Positions 56,751 through 64,000 of a stretch of DNA of 64,000 nucleotides are shown one piece after another (the first letter of the stretch is position 1; every line of letters begins with the position of its first letter). Source of the stretch: an uncultured Lachnospiraceae bacterium. Its GTDB lineage: Bacteria > Bacillota > Clostridia > Lachnospirales > Lachnospiraceae. The position numbers were made by a program, and so were the translations under genes. The notes beneath the pieces were generated by a model. The model searched no databases. It saw only the letters and a list, made by a program, of their open reading frames with translations, and had not been told where the DNA came from. The DNA is taken from the NCBI GenBank assembly GCA_959022495.1, contig CAUEYX010000002.1, positions 124,001-188,000 on the forward strand. Reading direction: 5' to 3'.

Positions 56751-57368
56751 CTATCTGACAAAATTTGTCTTACAGGGCGCTTCCTTCTCCGGCAGGCCGT
56801 ACTCTTTTTTGCCAAGAGCAATACTCTTCATCAGAAATGCCATATTTCCTGCCAGCGTCCGCATCATCTGCAGTCCTTCCCCGTCCTGCTCTGCCTCTCC
56901 CGGGGCTGCTCCATGAATGCCGTTCCAGTACTGTCCGGACGCCACCGGCATCCCGGATATGGTGAAATACTTATTCAGTTCATCAAAGGTAGCCGTAAGT
57001 CCGCCTCGTCTGGCCGCGGCCACCGCGGCTCCGACCTTCATGCTTTTATCTACCGGAGCGCTGTAAAACAGACGGTCAAGAAACGCCACCAGTGTCGCGT
57101 TTGCAGACGCGTAATAGACCGGACTTCCCACGACAAGTCCGTCGCACTCCGCGAATTTCGGCGCCGTCTCGTTCACCACGTCGTCAAATACACATTTTTT
57201 GTTCTTCGCGCAGGAACCACAGGCAATACAGCCCCGCACCGCCTGATTTCCAATATGTACGATCTCCGTCTCGATCCCCTCCTCCGCGAAAACCTTCTCC
57301 ATCTCGTGGAGCGCGGTGTAAGTGTTGCCCTCTGCGTGGGGGCTTCCGTTGATCATTAATACTTTCAT
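56751..57368 (-). CDS. NADPH-dependent FMN reductase/flavodoxin-like protein
   Basis: Starting at 57368, the 205-residue protein has the flavodoxin-type FMN loop INGSPHAEGNTYTAL and the GSPVYYASANATL segment. A cysteine motif CIACGSCAKNKKC between them is typical of the flavodoxin-family oxidoreductases of clostridia that may carry a small metal site. It probably reduces quinones, flavins or azo/nitro compounds. It is alone between the SPFH operon and GGGtGRT. Confidence 0.85.
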   Translation of the reverse strand: MKVLMINGSPHAEGNTYTALHEMEKVFAEEGIETEIVHIGNQAVRGCIACGSCAKNKKCVFDDVVNETAPKFAECDGLVVGSPVYYASANATLVAFLDRLFYSAPVDKSMKVGAAVAAARRGGLTATFDELNKYFTISGMPVASGQYWNGIHGAAPGEAEQDGEGLQMMRTLAGNMAFLMKSIALGKKEYGLPEKEAPCKTNFVR

Positions 57369-57476
57369 GTCCATCCCTCTTTCTATGTTCTTGATGAAAA
57401 TAGAGAGAATGGCCTTTTGATCCATTCTCTCTATCTGTTTCTATATTTGACAGTTCTTAAATCGGTCTGTCTCGTA

Positions 57477-58487
57477 TTAGAACTTGCCTTCCTTAGCAGC
57501 CTCCTCGATGCTGACCGCTACAGCCACAGTCATGCCGACCATCGGGTTGTTTCCTGCTCCGATCAGACCCATCATCTCAACGTGAGCCGGAACGGAAGAA
57601 GAACCTGCGAACTGTGCGTCAGAGTGCATACGTCCGAGTGTATCTGTCATTCCGTAGGAAGCCGGGCCGGCTGCCATGTTGTCCGGGTGAAGGGTACGTC
57701 CTGTACCGCCGCCTGATGCAACGGAGAAGTATTTCTTTCCTGCCTCCACACACTCTTTCTTGTATGTACCTGCAACCGGATGCTGGAAACGTGTCGGGTT
57801 CGTGGAGTTACCTGTGATAGAAACGTCAACGCCCTCTTTCCACATGATGGCAACACCTTCACGTACATCGTTCGCGCCGTAGCAGTTTACTTTGGAGCGA
57901 AGTCCGTCAGAGTAAGCTGTACGGGAAACTTCTTTCAGCTCTCCTGTGTAGTAGTCGTAATCTGTCTGTACGTATGTAAATCCGTTGATTCTGGAAATGA
58001 TCTTCGCAGCGTCTTTTCCAAGACCGTTCAGGATGACACGGAGCGGTTTCTTACGAACCTTGTTTGCCTTCTCCGCAATACCGATCGCGCCCTCAGCAGC
58101 CGCGAATGACTCATGTCCTGCAAGGAACGCGAAGCAGTCTGTCTCCTCCTCAAGGAGCATCTTTCCGAGGTTACCATGTCCAAGACCTACTTTACGCTGA
58201 TCAGCAACAGATCCCGGGATACAGAAAGCCTGCAGTCCCTCTCCAATCGCTGCCGCTGCGTCTGCTGCTCTTGTGCAGCCTTTCTTGATGGCGATTGCCG
58301 CGCCTGTGATGTAAGCCCAGCAAGCGTTCTCGAAGCAGATCGGCTGGATGCCTTTGATCTGATTGTAAACGTCCAGTCCGGCATCCTTTGTGATCTTTTC
58401 AGCCTCTTCCAGGGAAGCGATGCCGTAGCTGTTTAAAACTTCATTGATTTTATCAATTCTTCTTTCATAAGATTCAAATAAAGCCAT
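57477..58487 (-). CDS. GGGtGRT family protein
   Basis: The 336-residue protein contains ASGGGTGRTLHPDNMA, the motif for which the family is named, and otherwise no known domain. It is strongly conserved in anaerobic Firmicutes and usually paired with the scaffold-like gene encoded just upstream here. Function is not established in the literature I know. AGGAGGATAT precedes the ATG. Confidence 0.9.
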   Translation of the reverse strand: MALFESYERRIDKINEVLNSYGIASLEEAEKITKDAGLDVYNQIKGIQPICFENACWAYITGAAIAIKKGCTRAADAAAAIGEGLQAFCIPGSVADQRKVGLGHGNLGKMLLEEETDCFAFLAGHESFAAAEGAIGIAEKANKVRKKPLRVILNGLGKDAAKIISRINGFTYVQTDYDYYTGELKEVSRTAYSDGLRSKVNCYGANDVREGVAIMWKEGVDVSITGNSTNPTRFQHPVAGTYKKECVEAGKKYFSVASGGGTGRTLHPDNMAAGPASYGMTDTLGRMHSDAQFAGSSSVPAHVEMMGLIGAGNNPMVGMTVAVAVSIEEAAKEGKF

Positions 58488-58538
58488 TTATATATCCTCC
58501 TGATTCATTACCTTTCTTGAGATTTTATGTAACAAAAA

Positions 58539-59231
58539 TCACTCTTTACGCGGATCGATAATCTTCACTGCGTCGTCAACGCGGCCATACTGTCCTTTTG
58601 CTTTCTCCCACGCGTCGTTCGGTGTATCGCCTGCTTTGATGAAATCTGTGAATTTTCCAAGGCTTACGAACTGATATCCGATGATCTCATCGTTCTCATC
58701 CAGCGCGATACCTGTTACATAGCCTTCTGCCATCTCAAGGTAACGAGGGCCTTTCGCCAGTGTACCATACATTGTACCAACCTGGGAGCGGAGTCCTTTT
58801 CCAAGGTCTTCCAGGCCTGCGCCGATGGGAAGTCCGTCCTCGGAAAACGCGCTCTGTGTTCTTCCGTATACAATCTGAAGGAAGAGCTCTCTCATTGCTG
58901 TATTGATTGCGTCACAGACAAGGTCTGTGTTCAATGCCTCTAAAATGGTTTTCCCCGGAAGGATCTCAGATGCCATGGCAGCGGAATGTGTCATTCCGGA
59001 ACATCCGATTGTCTCCACCAGAGCTTCCTGAATAATACCGTCTTTTACATTCAGTGTAAGTTTGCAGGTTCCCTGCTGAGGCGCGCACCAGCCTACGCCG
59101 TGTGTAAGACCGGAAATATCTTTGATCTCCTTAGCCTTTACCCATTTCGCCTCTTCCGGGATCGGAGCCGGTCCGTGATTTGCGCCCTGAGCTACCGGAC
59201 ACATCATTTCTACTTCATGTGAATAAATCAT
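58539..59231 (-). CDS. Iron-sulfur cluster assembly scaffold-like protein (GGGtGRT partner)
   Basis: The start at 59231 after GGAG gives 230 residues beginning MIYSHEVEMMCPVAQG. The core has GVGWCAPQQGTCKLTLNV and ETIGCSGMTHSAAMASEIL, with cysteines placed as in NifU/IscU-type scaffolds, plus a C-terminal extension. It is co-transcribed with the GGGtGRT gene, with 51 bases between. A shared role in metal or cluster handling is inferred from the pairing. Confidence 0.85.
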   Translation of the reverse strand: MIYSHEVEMMCPVAQGANHGPAPIPEEAKWVKAKEIKDISGLTHGVGWCAPQQGTCKLTLNVKDGIIQEALVETIGCSGMTHSAAMASEILPGKTILEALNTDLVCDAINTAMRELFLQIVYGRTQSAFSEDGLPIGAGLEDLGKGLRSQVGTMYGTLAKGPRYLEMAEGYVTGIALDENDEIIGYQFVSLGKFTDFIKAGDTPNDAWEKAKGQYGRVDDAVKIIDPRKE

Positions 59232-59398
59232 GTTAAAACTCCTTTCAAATATATGATTTTCTTCTACATACGGCACTTGTGTATTTCTGCACAAAAACTG
59301 ACAGTCCCAAGCCACACCTGCCCGGCTTCTGAACTGTCCGTGCGTCTGTGCCCCGCCGCTGCCTGACGCGCCAGGACATACCTGCACCATATACTGCT

Positions 59399-59427
59399 AT
59401 TTTCGCACAATTTACAGAATTCGTCAA
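59399..59427 (-). promoter_or_regulatory. Possible promoter of the scaffold-GGGtGRT operon
   Basis: TTGACG (59422-59427) and GAAAAT (59399-59404) are 17 bases apart. They would leave a leader of about 165 bases, in which I see no clear regulatory element. Confidence 0.35.
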
Positions 59428-59470
59428 TCTCCACTTTGACAAATTCCTGTCATACTTCGGAGGGTTCCGG

Positions 59471-60013
59471 CTACATTCCCCCCTGGGTAAGCACCTGCCG
59501 GTTCTTCCACACATAGTCCAGCAGGGAGATGACAGTCAGCGCCACAGCGATCCAGACCAGAGCTGTCCCGATCCAGTCAAACACACCGCCAAAATCCGCG
59601 ATCAGTACAATGATCATGGCCATCTGGAATACGGTCTTAAACTTTCCCCAATAGCTCGCCGCGATGACAATGCCCGCGTCCGAAGCCACAAGACGGAATC
59701 CGCTGATAATAAACTCCCTGGCAATAATCACGATAACGATCGCCGCGTCCAGCTTCCCTGACGGAATCAGGCAGATCATGGCAGAGCAGACAAGCAGCTT
59801 ATCCGCAAGCGGGTCCATAAACTTCCCAAAATTCGTGACCAGATGATATTTCCGCGCGAGCCTTCCGTCCAGCATGTCCGTCAGGCTCGCGGCCACAAAA
59901 AGCACCAGCGCAATCCACTTATTTGCCGCTCCGCCCACGTCGGTGAGCATAAAAAACACAAAAAACGGCACCATGATAACTCTCAATACTGTCAGCTTGT
60001 TTGGTAAATTCAT
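59471..60013 (-). CDS. pgsA: CDP-diacylglycerol-glycerol-3-phosphate 3-phosphatidyltransferase
   Basis: The 180-residue membrane enzyme has the CDP-alcohol phosphotransferase signature DMLDGRLARKYHLVTNFGKF with the D...D at MDPLADK. It makes phosphatidylglycerophosphate, the precursor of phosphatidylglycerol and cardiolipin. The start overlaps the rimO stop as ATGA, so the two are translationally coupled. Confidence 0.95.
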   Translation of the reverse strand: MNLPNKLTVLRVIMVPFFVFFMLTDVGGAANKWIALVLFVAASLTDMLDGRLARKYHLVTNFGKFMDPLADKLLVCSAMICLIPSGKLDAAIVIVIIAREFIISGFRLVASDAGIVIAASYWGKFKTVFQMAMIIVLIADFGGVFDWIGTALVWIAVALTVISLLDYVWKNRQVLTQGGM

Positions 60014-61332
60014 AATAATTCTCCTATCAGATCATAATCAACTGCGCCTGTCACCTTCACCCTGGCAAAGTCCCCGGAGAGCAGTTCCTCGTCCGTGTTG
60101 ATAAAAATAAGCCCGTCCACATTCGGCGCATCCCGGTAAGTCCGTCCTACATAGGCATTCTCATCCGCCACCCTGCCTTCTATCATAACAAGCACTTCCC
60201 TGCCCACCATGCTCTGCGCATTGTCAAAGGCAATATCCTGCTGAAGCTCCATCAGCTCTGCCTGACGCTCTTCCTTCACCTCTTCCGCAATCTGATCCGG
60301 CATGGACGCGGCCGGAGTGTCCTCCTCCGGAGAATAGGTAAACACTCCCAGACGGTCGAATTCCATCTCATCTACAAAATCCATCAGCTTCTCGTGCTGT
60401 TCCTGAGTTTCTCCCGGGAATCCGGTAATCAGGGTCGTCCTCAGGCAGATATCCGGGATCTCACGCCTTAATTTCCCCACGATATTGATCAGTTCCTGTC
60501 TGGACGTCCTGCGTCCCATCTGCTTCAGGACCGTATCATCCGCGTGCTGGATGGGCAGGTCAAGATAATGGCAGATCTTGGGCTCCTCTTTCATCACCTG
60601 GATCAGTTCGTCTGTGATTTCTTCCGGATAGCAGTAAAGAATCCGTATCCAGCGGATGTCCGCGATCCTGCAGAGCTCTTTTAAAAGCCGGTGGAGTGAT
60701 TTCTCACCATACAGGTCTTTCCCATAGAGCGTCGTCTCCTGGGCTACCAGAATCAGCTCCTTCACTCCCTGTTCTGCCAGTTCTTCCGCCTCCTTAACCA
60801 GCCGTTCCATGGGAACGCTGCGGAAATTGCCCCGGATTTTGGGGATAATGCAGTAAGTACAGTGCTTATCACACCCCTCCGCAATTTTCAGATAGGCGAA
60901 ATGCCCTCCCGTTGTCACCAGGCGCTTCGTATCCGGCAGGGGCAGGGCATCCACATCGGAGAGAATCACCGAATGTTCCCCGGCAAGGGCGGCGTCCACC
61001 GCGTCAAGTATCCGGTCGTAAGCCGTCGTGCCCACCACTTCATCCACTTCCGGGATCTCGTCAAGGATCTCCTGTCTGTACCTTTCGGCAAGGCATCCCG
61101 TGACAATCAGCGCTTTTACCTGCCCTGCCTTCTTGTACTCTGCCATCTGAAGAATATTTTGAACGCTCTCCTCCTTGGCATCATGTATGAAACAGCAGGT
61201 GTTGATTACAATGATATCCGCCTGTGTCTCATCATCTGTCATCTCATATCCCCTGGAAGCCAGGAGCCCCAGCATAACCTCTGTATCCACGAGATTCTTG
61301 TCACAGCCGAGGGAGATAAATAAAATCTTCAT
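60010..61332 (-). CDS. rimO: Ribosomal protein S12 methylthiotransferase
   Basis: Starting at 61332, the protein has 440 residues. An N-terminal MTTase domain starts MKILFISLGCDKNLVD, the radical SAM motif is CDKHCTYCIIPKIRG, and a C-terminal TRAM domain (about 375-440) follows. LGCDKN and the overall order distinguish RimO from MiaB. It methylthiolates an aspartate of S12. Confidence 0.95.
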   Translation of the reverse strand: MKILFISLGCDKNLVDTEVMLGLLASRGYEMTDDETQADIIVINTCCFIHDAKEESVQNILQMAEYKKAGQVKALIVTGCLAERYRQEILDEIPEVDEVVGTTAYDRILDAVDAALAGEHSVILSDVDALPLPDTKRLVTTGGHFAYLKIAEGCDKHCTYCIIPKIRGNFRSVPMERLVKEAEELAEQGVKELILVAQETTLYGKDLYGEKSLHRLLKELCRIADIRWIRILYCYPEEITDELIQVMKEEPKICHYLDLPIQHADDTVLKQMGRRTSRQELINIVGKLRREIPDICLRTTLITGFPGETQEQHEKLMDFVDEMEFDRLGVFTYSPEEDTPAASMPDQIAEEVKEERQAELMELQQDIAFDNAQSMVGREVLVMIEGRVADENAYVGRTYRDAPNVDGLIFINTDEELLSGDFARVKVTGAVDYDLIGELL

Positions 61333-61407
61333 ATATGGTCCATACCTCCATTTTTTGTCTGTCAGAAAAAAGGCAGATACCACATGTGCATCTGCCCGCC
61401 ATTTTCC

Positions 61408-61653
61408 TTACTCTTCTACTGCATTCTCAGCCATGACTTTTAATTTTCCTTCATTGAGTTCCTCAATGGCAACAGAAAGGGGTTTCTCACCTTCTTTTGC
61501 TTCAACGAGCGGCAGATCTCCGGCGATCAGCTGTCTCGCGCGCTTGGAGGTGGCCATCACAATAGAATACCGGCTGTTGACAATCTTTGTCTCCCCCTCC
61601 TCAACATCCTTGTTCACTACCTTCATCAAATCCGTATAAGATGGATGCAGCAT
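61408..61653 (-). CDS. rpoZ: DNA-directed RNA polymerase subunit omega
   Basis: The 81-residue protein has SRYSIVMATSKRARQLIAG, the conserved helix of omega that clamps the beta-prime subunit. AAAGGAG precedes the ATG. It follows gmk by 16 bases in the usual yicC-gmk-rpoZ operon. Confidence 0.95.
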   Translation of the reverse strand: MLHPSYTDLMKVVNKDVEEGETKIVNSRYSIVMATSKRARQLIAGDLPLVEAKEGEKPLSVAIEELNEGKLKVMAENAVEE

Positions 61654-61669
61654 AATTCATCTTCTCCTT

Positions 61670-62299
61670 TCAATCCTTTAATCTTTCCAGATCTTCTTTT
61701 ATCGCTTTCATAAATGCTTCGCTGCGGAAGCTTCTGTGGTGTTCTCCCTGAATGATCGCATGCATTTCCTTTACGCACGTATCCAGGTCATCATTGACGA
61801 TCAGATAATCGTAACTGCCCATGCCGTCCGCCTCCTCACAGGCACGGTCCAGCCTGGACTTGATCACATCCATCGTCTCTGTCCCCCTGCCTACCAGGCG
61901 GTTCTTAAGCTCTGCGGCGCTCGGCGGTGTGACGAACAAAAGCAGGGTATCAGGAAAGGCTTCCTTTACTTTCAGCGCACCCTGGATCTCAATCTCCAGA
62001 ATAACGTCCTTCCCTTCATCCAACTGCTTCTCTACGTATTCCCGCGGCGTACCATAGTAATTTTCCACGTATCTAGCATACTCTATCAGTTCGCCTTTGG
62101 CAATCATTTTTTCAAATTCCTCTTTCGAGATAAAGAAATATTCCCTGCCGTGCCGCTCTCCCTCCCGGGGCGCGCGGGTGGTCGCTGAGATCGACAGGGC
62201 GTATGTATCCGGATACCTGGAGAGCAGTTCTTTCATCAGTGTTCCCTTCCCGGCTCCCGAAAAACCAGATACAACAATCAAAATACCTTTTCTGTTCAT
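61670..62299 (-). CDS. gmk: Guanylate kinase
   Basis: A start at 62299 (six bases after GGGGAG) gives 209 residues. Motifs are the P-loop SGFSGAGKGTLM, TTRAPREGERHGREYFF and the lid region RLVGRGTET. It phosphorylates GMP to GDP. It follows yicC directly; the small remA gene often found between them in Firmicutes is absent. Confidence 0.95.
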   Translation of the reverse strand: MNRKGILIVVSGFSGAGKGTLMKELLSRYPDTYALSISATTRAPREGERHGREYFFISKEEFEKMIAKGELIEYARYVENYYGTPREYVEKQLDEGKDVILEIEIQGALKVKEAFPDTLLLFVTPPSAAELKNRLVGRGTETMDVIKSRLDRACEEADGMGSYDYLIVNDDLDTCVKEMHAIIQGEHHRSFRSEAFMKAIKEDLERLKD

Positions 62300-62327
62300 C
62301 ATTCTCTCCCCCATAATCGGATCATTC

Positions 62328-63206
62328 TCATTCAATATTCTGGATCTGCTCGCGGATCTTCTCAATCTCCGTCTTCAGGATGATGGCGTGGCTGGAAACT
62401 TTCAGGTCATTGGCCTTGGAGAGGATGGTGTTTGCCTCCCGGTTCATCTCCTGGGCGATAAAGTCCAGTTTGCGTCCGATGCCCTCCTTCTCTTCCAGCG
62501 TATTTCTCATATGTTTTATATGACTTTTGAGCCTGACCACTTCCTCATCCGTACAGATCTTATCCGCAAACAGCACCACCTCCGCCGCGATACGGCCTTC
62601 CTCGATCTGTGTGTCTGCGAGAAGTTCCTTCATCTTATCCTCCAGCTTCGCCCGGTATTCCGCCACGATCTGGGGGGAGCGCTCCTCTACGAACACGATC
62701 TGCTCCTCCAGGAAATCCAGTTTGGAAAGGATATCCTGCTTTAAATTCTCTCCCTCTGCTTTCCTTGTCTCCACGAACTGCTCAAACGCGCCTTCCAGCG
62801 CTTCCTTCAGCCCATTCCACAGCTCTTCCTCGTCCTCACTCTGTTCCTCCATGGTAAACACTTCCGAATATCTGGACAGCGTGGACACGCGGACATCATT
62901 TTCCAGGCCGAACTCTTCTTCCATCTGTTTTAAATACTTCAGATATTCCGCCGCCAGCGCCGCATTATACTTCACCGCCACCTGGGACTGAGACAGATCT
63001 TCATATGTGATAAAGATATCCACCTTCCCCCGGTTCGCGTAGGATTTTAAAAGCGTCCTTATGGCTGTCTCAAAAAAATTCAGCTTCTTCGGCATCCGGA
63101 TATTCACATCAAGATACCTGTGGTTTACACTTTTTAATTCAACTGTAAATTTTCTGGATTCTTTCTGTATTTCACATCTGCCGAATCCTGTCATGCTCTT
63201 TATCAT
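62328..63206 (-). CDS. yicC: YicC family endoribonuclease
   Basis: The 292-residue protein begins MIKSMTGFGRCE, the invariant YicC start, and ends with the DUF1732 region (KSHIKHMRNTLEEKEGIGRKLDFIAQEMNREANTI). Family members are Mn-dependent endoribonucleases that act on small RNAs in E. coli. It leads the yicC-gmk-rpoZ operon. Confidence 0.94.
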   Translation of the reverse strand: MIKSMTGFGRCEIQKESRKFTVELKSVNHRYLDVNIRMPKKLNFFETAIRTLLKSYANRGKVDIFITYEDLSQSQVAVKYNAALAAEYLKYLKQMEEEFGLENDVRVSTLSRYSEVFTMEEQSEDEEELWNGLKEALEGAFEQFVETRKAEGENLKQDILSKLDFLEEQIVFVEERSPQIVAEYRAKLEDKMKELLADTQIEEGRIAAEVVLFADKICTDEEVVRLKSHIKHMRNTLEEKEGIGRKLDFIAQEMNREANTILSKANDLKVSSHAIILKTEIEKIREQIQNIE

Positions 63207-63276
63207 GTTTTCAACCTCTGCTGTTCTCTCCGGGAAATTCTTTCCCTCTTTGCACCGTTTGTGTACGATCGAAAGT

Positions 63277-63306
63277 ATTATAACCCTTCCGGCTGTAAAT
63301 GGTCAA
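63277..63306 (-). promoter_or_regulatory. Promoter of the yicC-gmk-rpoZ operon
   Basis: TTGACC (63301-63306) and TATAAT (63277-63282) are 18 bases apart on the minus strand. Confidence 0.65.
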
Positions 63307-63384
63307 CAAATTAAATCGGTTTCCTCATTTACTTTAATTGCTTCCTTCATTTATATAAGTCTTTTTTCGCTTCTTTGATTATGC

Positions 63385-63390
63385 TATACT
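63385..63390 (+). promoter_or_regulatory. Extended -10 of the rqcH promoter
   Basis: TGCTATACT forms an extended -10 element about 85 bases before rqcH; the -35 region is T-rich without a good match. Confidence 0.5.
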
Positions 63391-63474
63391 AGTCCGTATA
63401 TGAACAGAACCGTTCCCTCTGTGAAAACAGCAGGCGGCGAATATAAATAGGAATAGGAAATGGAGAATCTACTT

Positions 63475-64000
63475 ATGGCATTTGACGGCATTGTTGTGGC
63501 TGAACTTGTCCACGAATTGAAAGAAGAACTATTAAACGGGAGGATCTCGCGGATCATCCAGCCGGAGCCGGATGAGCTTCTGATTACGGTCAAGGCTCCC
63601 TCCGGGCAGAAACGGCTCCTGATCTGCGCGGACGCTTCCCTTCCTCTGGTCTATCTGACGGATCAGAATAAACCCGCGCCCATGTCTGCCCCTAATTTCT
63701 GCATGCTCCTGCGCAAGCACATCGGGAGCGGCAGGATTGTAAAGATCAGCCAGCCCAAACTGGAGCGCATCATCTGCTTTACCATTGAACATCTCAATGA
63801 GCTGGGCGATCTGTGCCGAAAGGTCCTGATCGTGGAGATTATGGGGAAGCACAGCAACATCATTTTCTGCACGGAGGAAGGCAGGATTATTGACAGTATC
63901 AAGCATGTCTCTTCCCAGATGAGTTCCGTGCGGGAAGTTCTTCCCGGGAGGGACTATTTTATCCCGGACACCATGCACAAAGCAGACCCGCTGACCGTGT
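63475..64000 (+). CDS. rqcH: Rqc2/RqcH ribosome quality-control protein, NFACT family (5' part)
   Basis: The gene starts at 63475, nine bases after GGAG, and runs off the right edge after about 175 residues. It reads MAFDGIVVAELVHELKEELL, then INGRISRI-like NGRISRIIQPEPDELL, and FCMLLRKHIGSGRIV, with VEIMGKHSNIIF. These are the NFACT-N blocks of RqcH (formerly fibronectin-binding protein FbpA). RqcH adds alanine tails to stalled nascent chains on 50S subunits. An upstream in-frame ATG at 63460 is less likely. Confidence 0.92.
   Translation, partial: MAFDGIVVAELVHELKEELLNGRISRIIQPEPDELLITVKAPSGQKRLLICADASLPLVYLTDQNKPAPMSAPNFCMLLRKHIGSGRIVKISQPKLERIICFTIEHLNELGDLCRKVLIVEIMGKHSNIIFCTEEGRIIDSIKHVSSQMSSVREVLPGRDYFIPDTMHKADPLTV

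Overview
The window reads as a chromosomal segment from a spore-forming clostridium, most likely a gut Lachnospiraceae. Pointers are the sporulation pair gpr-spoIIP, the gene order rimP-nusA-ylxR-ylxQ-infB-rbfA-nrnA-truB-ribF, a GGGtGRT/scaffold pair, many TTG/GTG starts behind strong AGGAGG ribosome binding sites, and moderate GC. Both ends are cut: rarA at the left edge and rqcH at the right. I see no rRNA, tRNA, CRISPR array or complete prophage or insertion sequence, and no gene-free gap longer than about 300 bases.

Layout. 1-3.2 kb: rarA (partial) and pnp. 3.2-10.5 kb: a five-gene sugar-acid operon (altronate dehydratase, tagaturonate reductase, two medium-chain dehydrogenases, a lactonase-type amidohydrolase) with a divergent AraC-family regulator. 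Together these could oxidise an aldose, for example L-galactose, through lactone, aldonate, tagaturonate and altronate to 2-keto-3-deoxygluconate. 10.5-19.6 kb: rpsO and the translation/transcription operon from rimP to ribF, with promoters before rpsO and rimP. 19.6-24.6 kb: an AT-richer ABC exporter locus headed by a small secreted-peptide gene that carries two frameshifts. 24.8-31.4 kb: topoisomerase IV (parE-parC), spoIIP and gpr. 31.5-34.1 kb: rpsT, then an AT-rich type II restriction-modification system. Its nuclease is a close relative of BamHI with every known catalytic and base-reading residue kept, next to a controller protein and a divergent methyltransferase with tandem C-box-like sites between them. 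By reading, I find no GGATCC anywhere in the 64 kb.

34.2-40.2 kb: a phosphoribosyltransferase (pyrE-like), a MATE exporter, ilvN-ilvC, and an ABC-F protein with an unusual inverted repeat covering its ribosome binding site. 40.3-48.6 kb: two ABC exporter loci, one led by an ECF sigma factor and the other by a two-component system. 48.7-53.8 kb: envelope genes (flippase-like protein, NlpC/P60-like hydrolase, glycosyltransferase), two uncharacterised membrane proteins and a tyrosine recombinase-like protein lacking some catalytic histidines. 53.9-57.4 kb: an ECF transporter S component, a ureidoglycolate lyase-like protein, an SPFH protein with a small ribbon-helix-helix partner and a palindrome over the promoter, and a flavin reductase. 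57.5-64 kb: GGGtGRT protein and its iron-sulfur scaffold-like partner, then yicC-gmk-rpoZ-rimO-pgsA and the start of rqcH.

Nearly all genes lie on the minus strand. The plus-strand genes are the AraC regulator, rpsT, the methyltransferase, the 52-kb membrane protein and rqcH.
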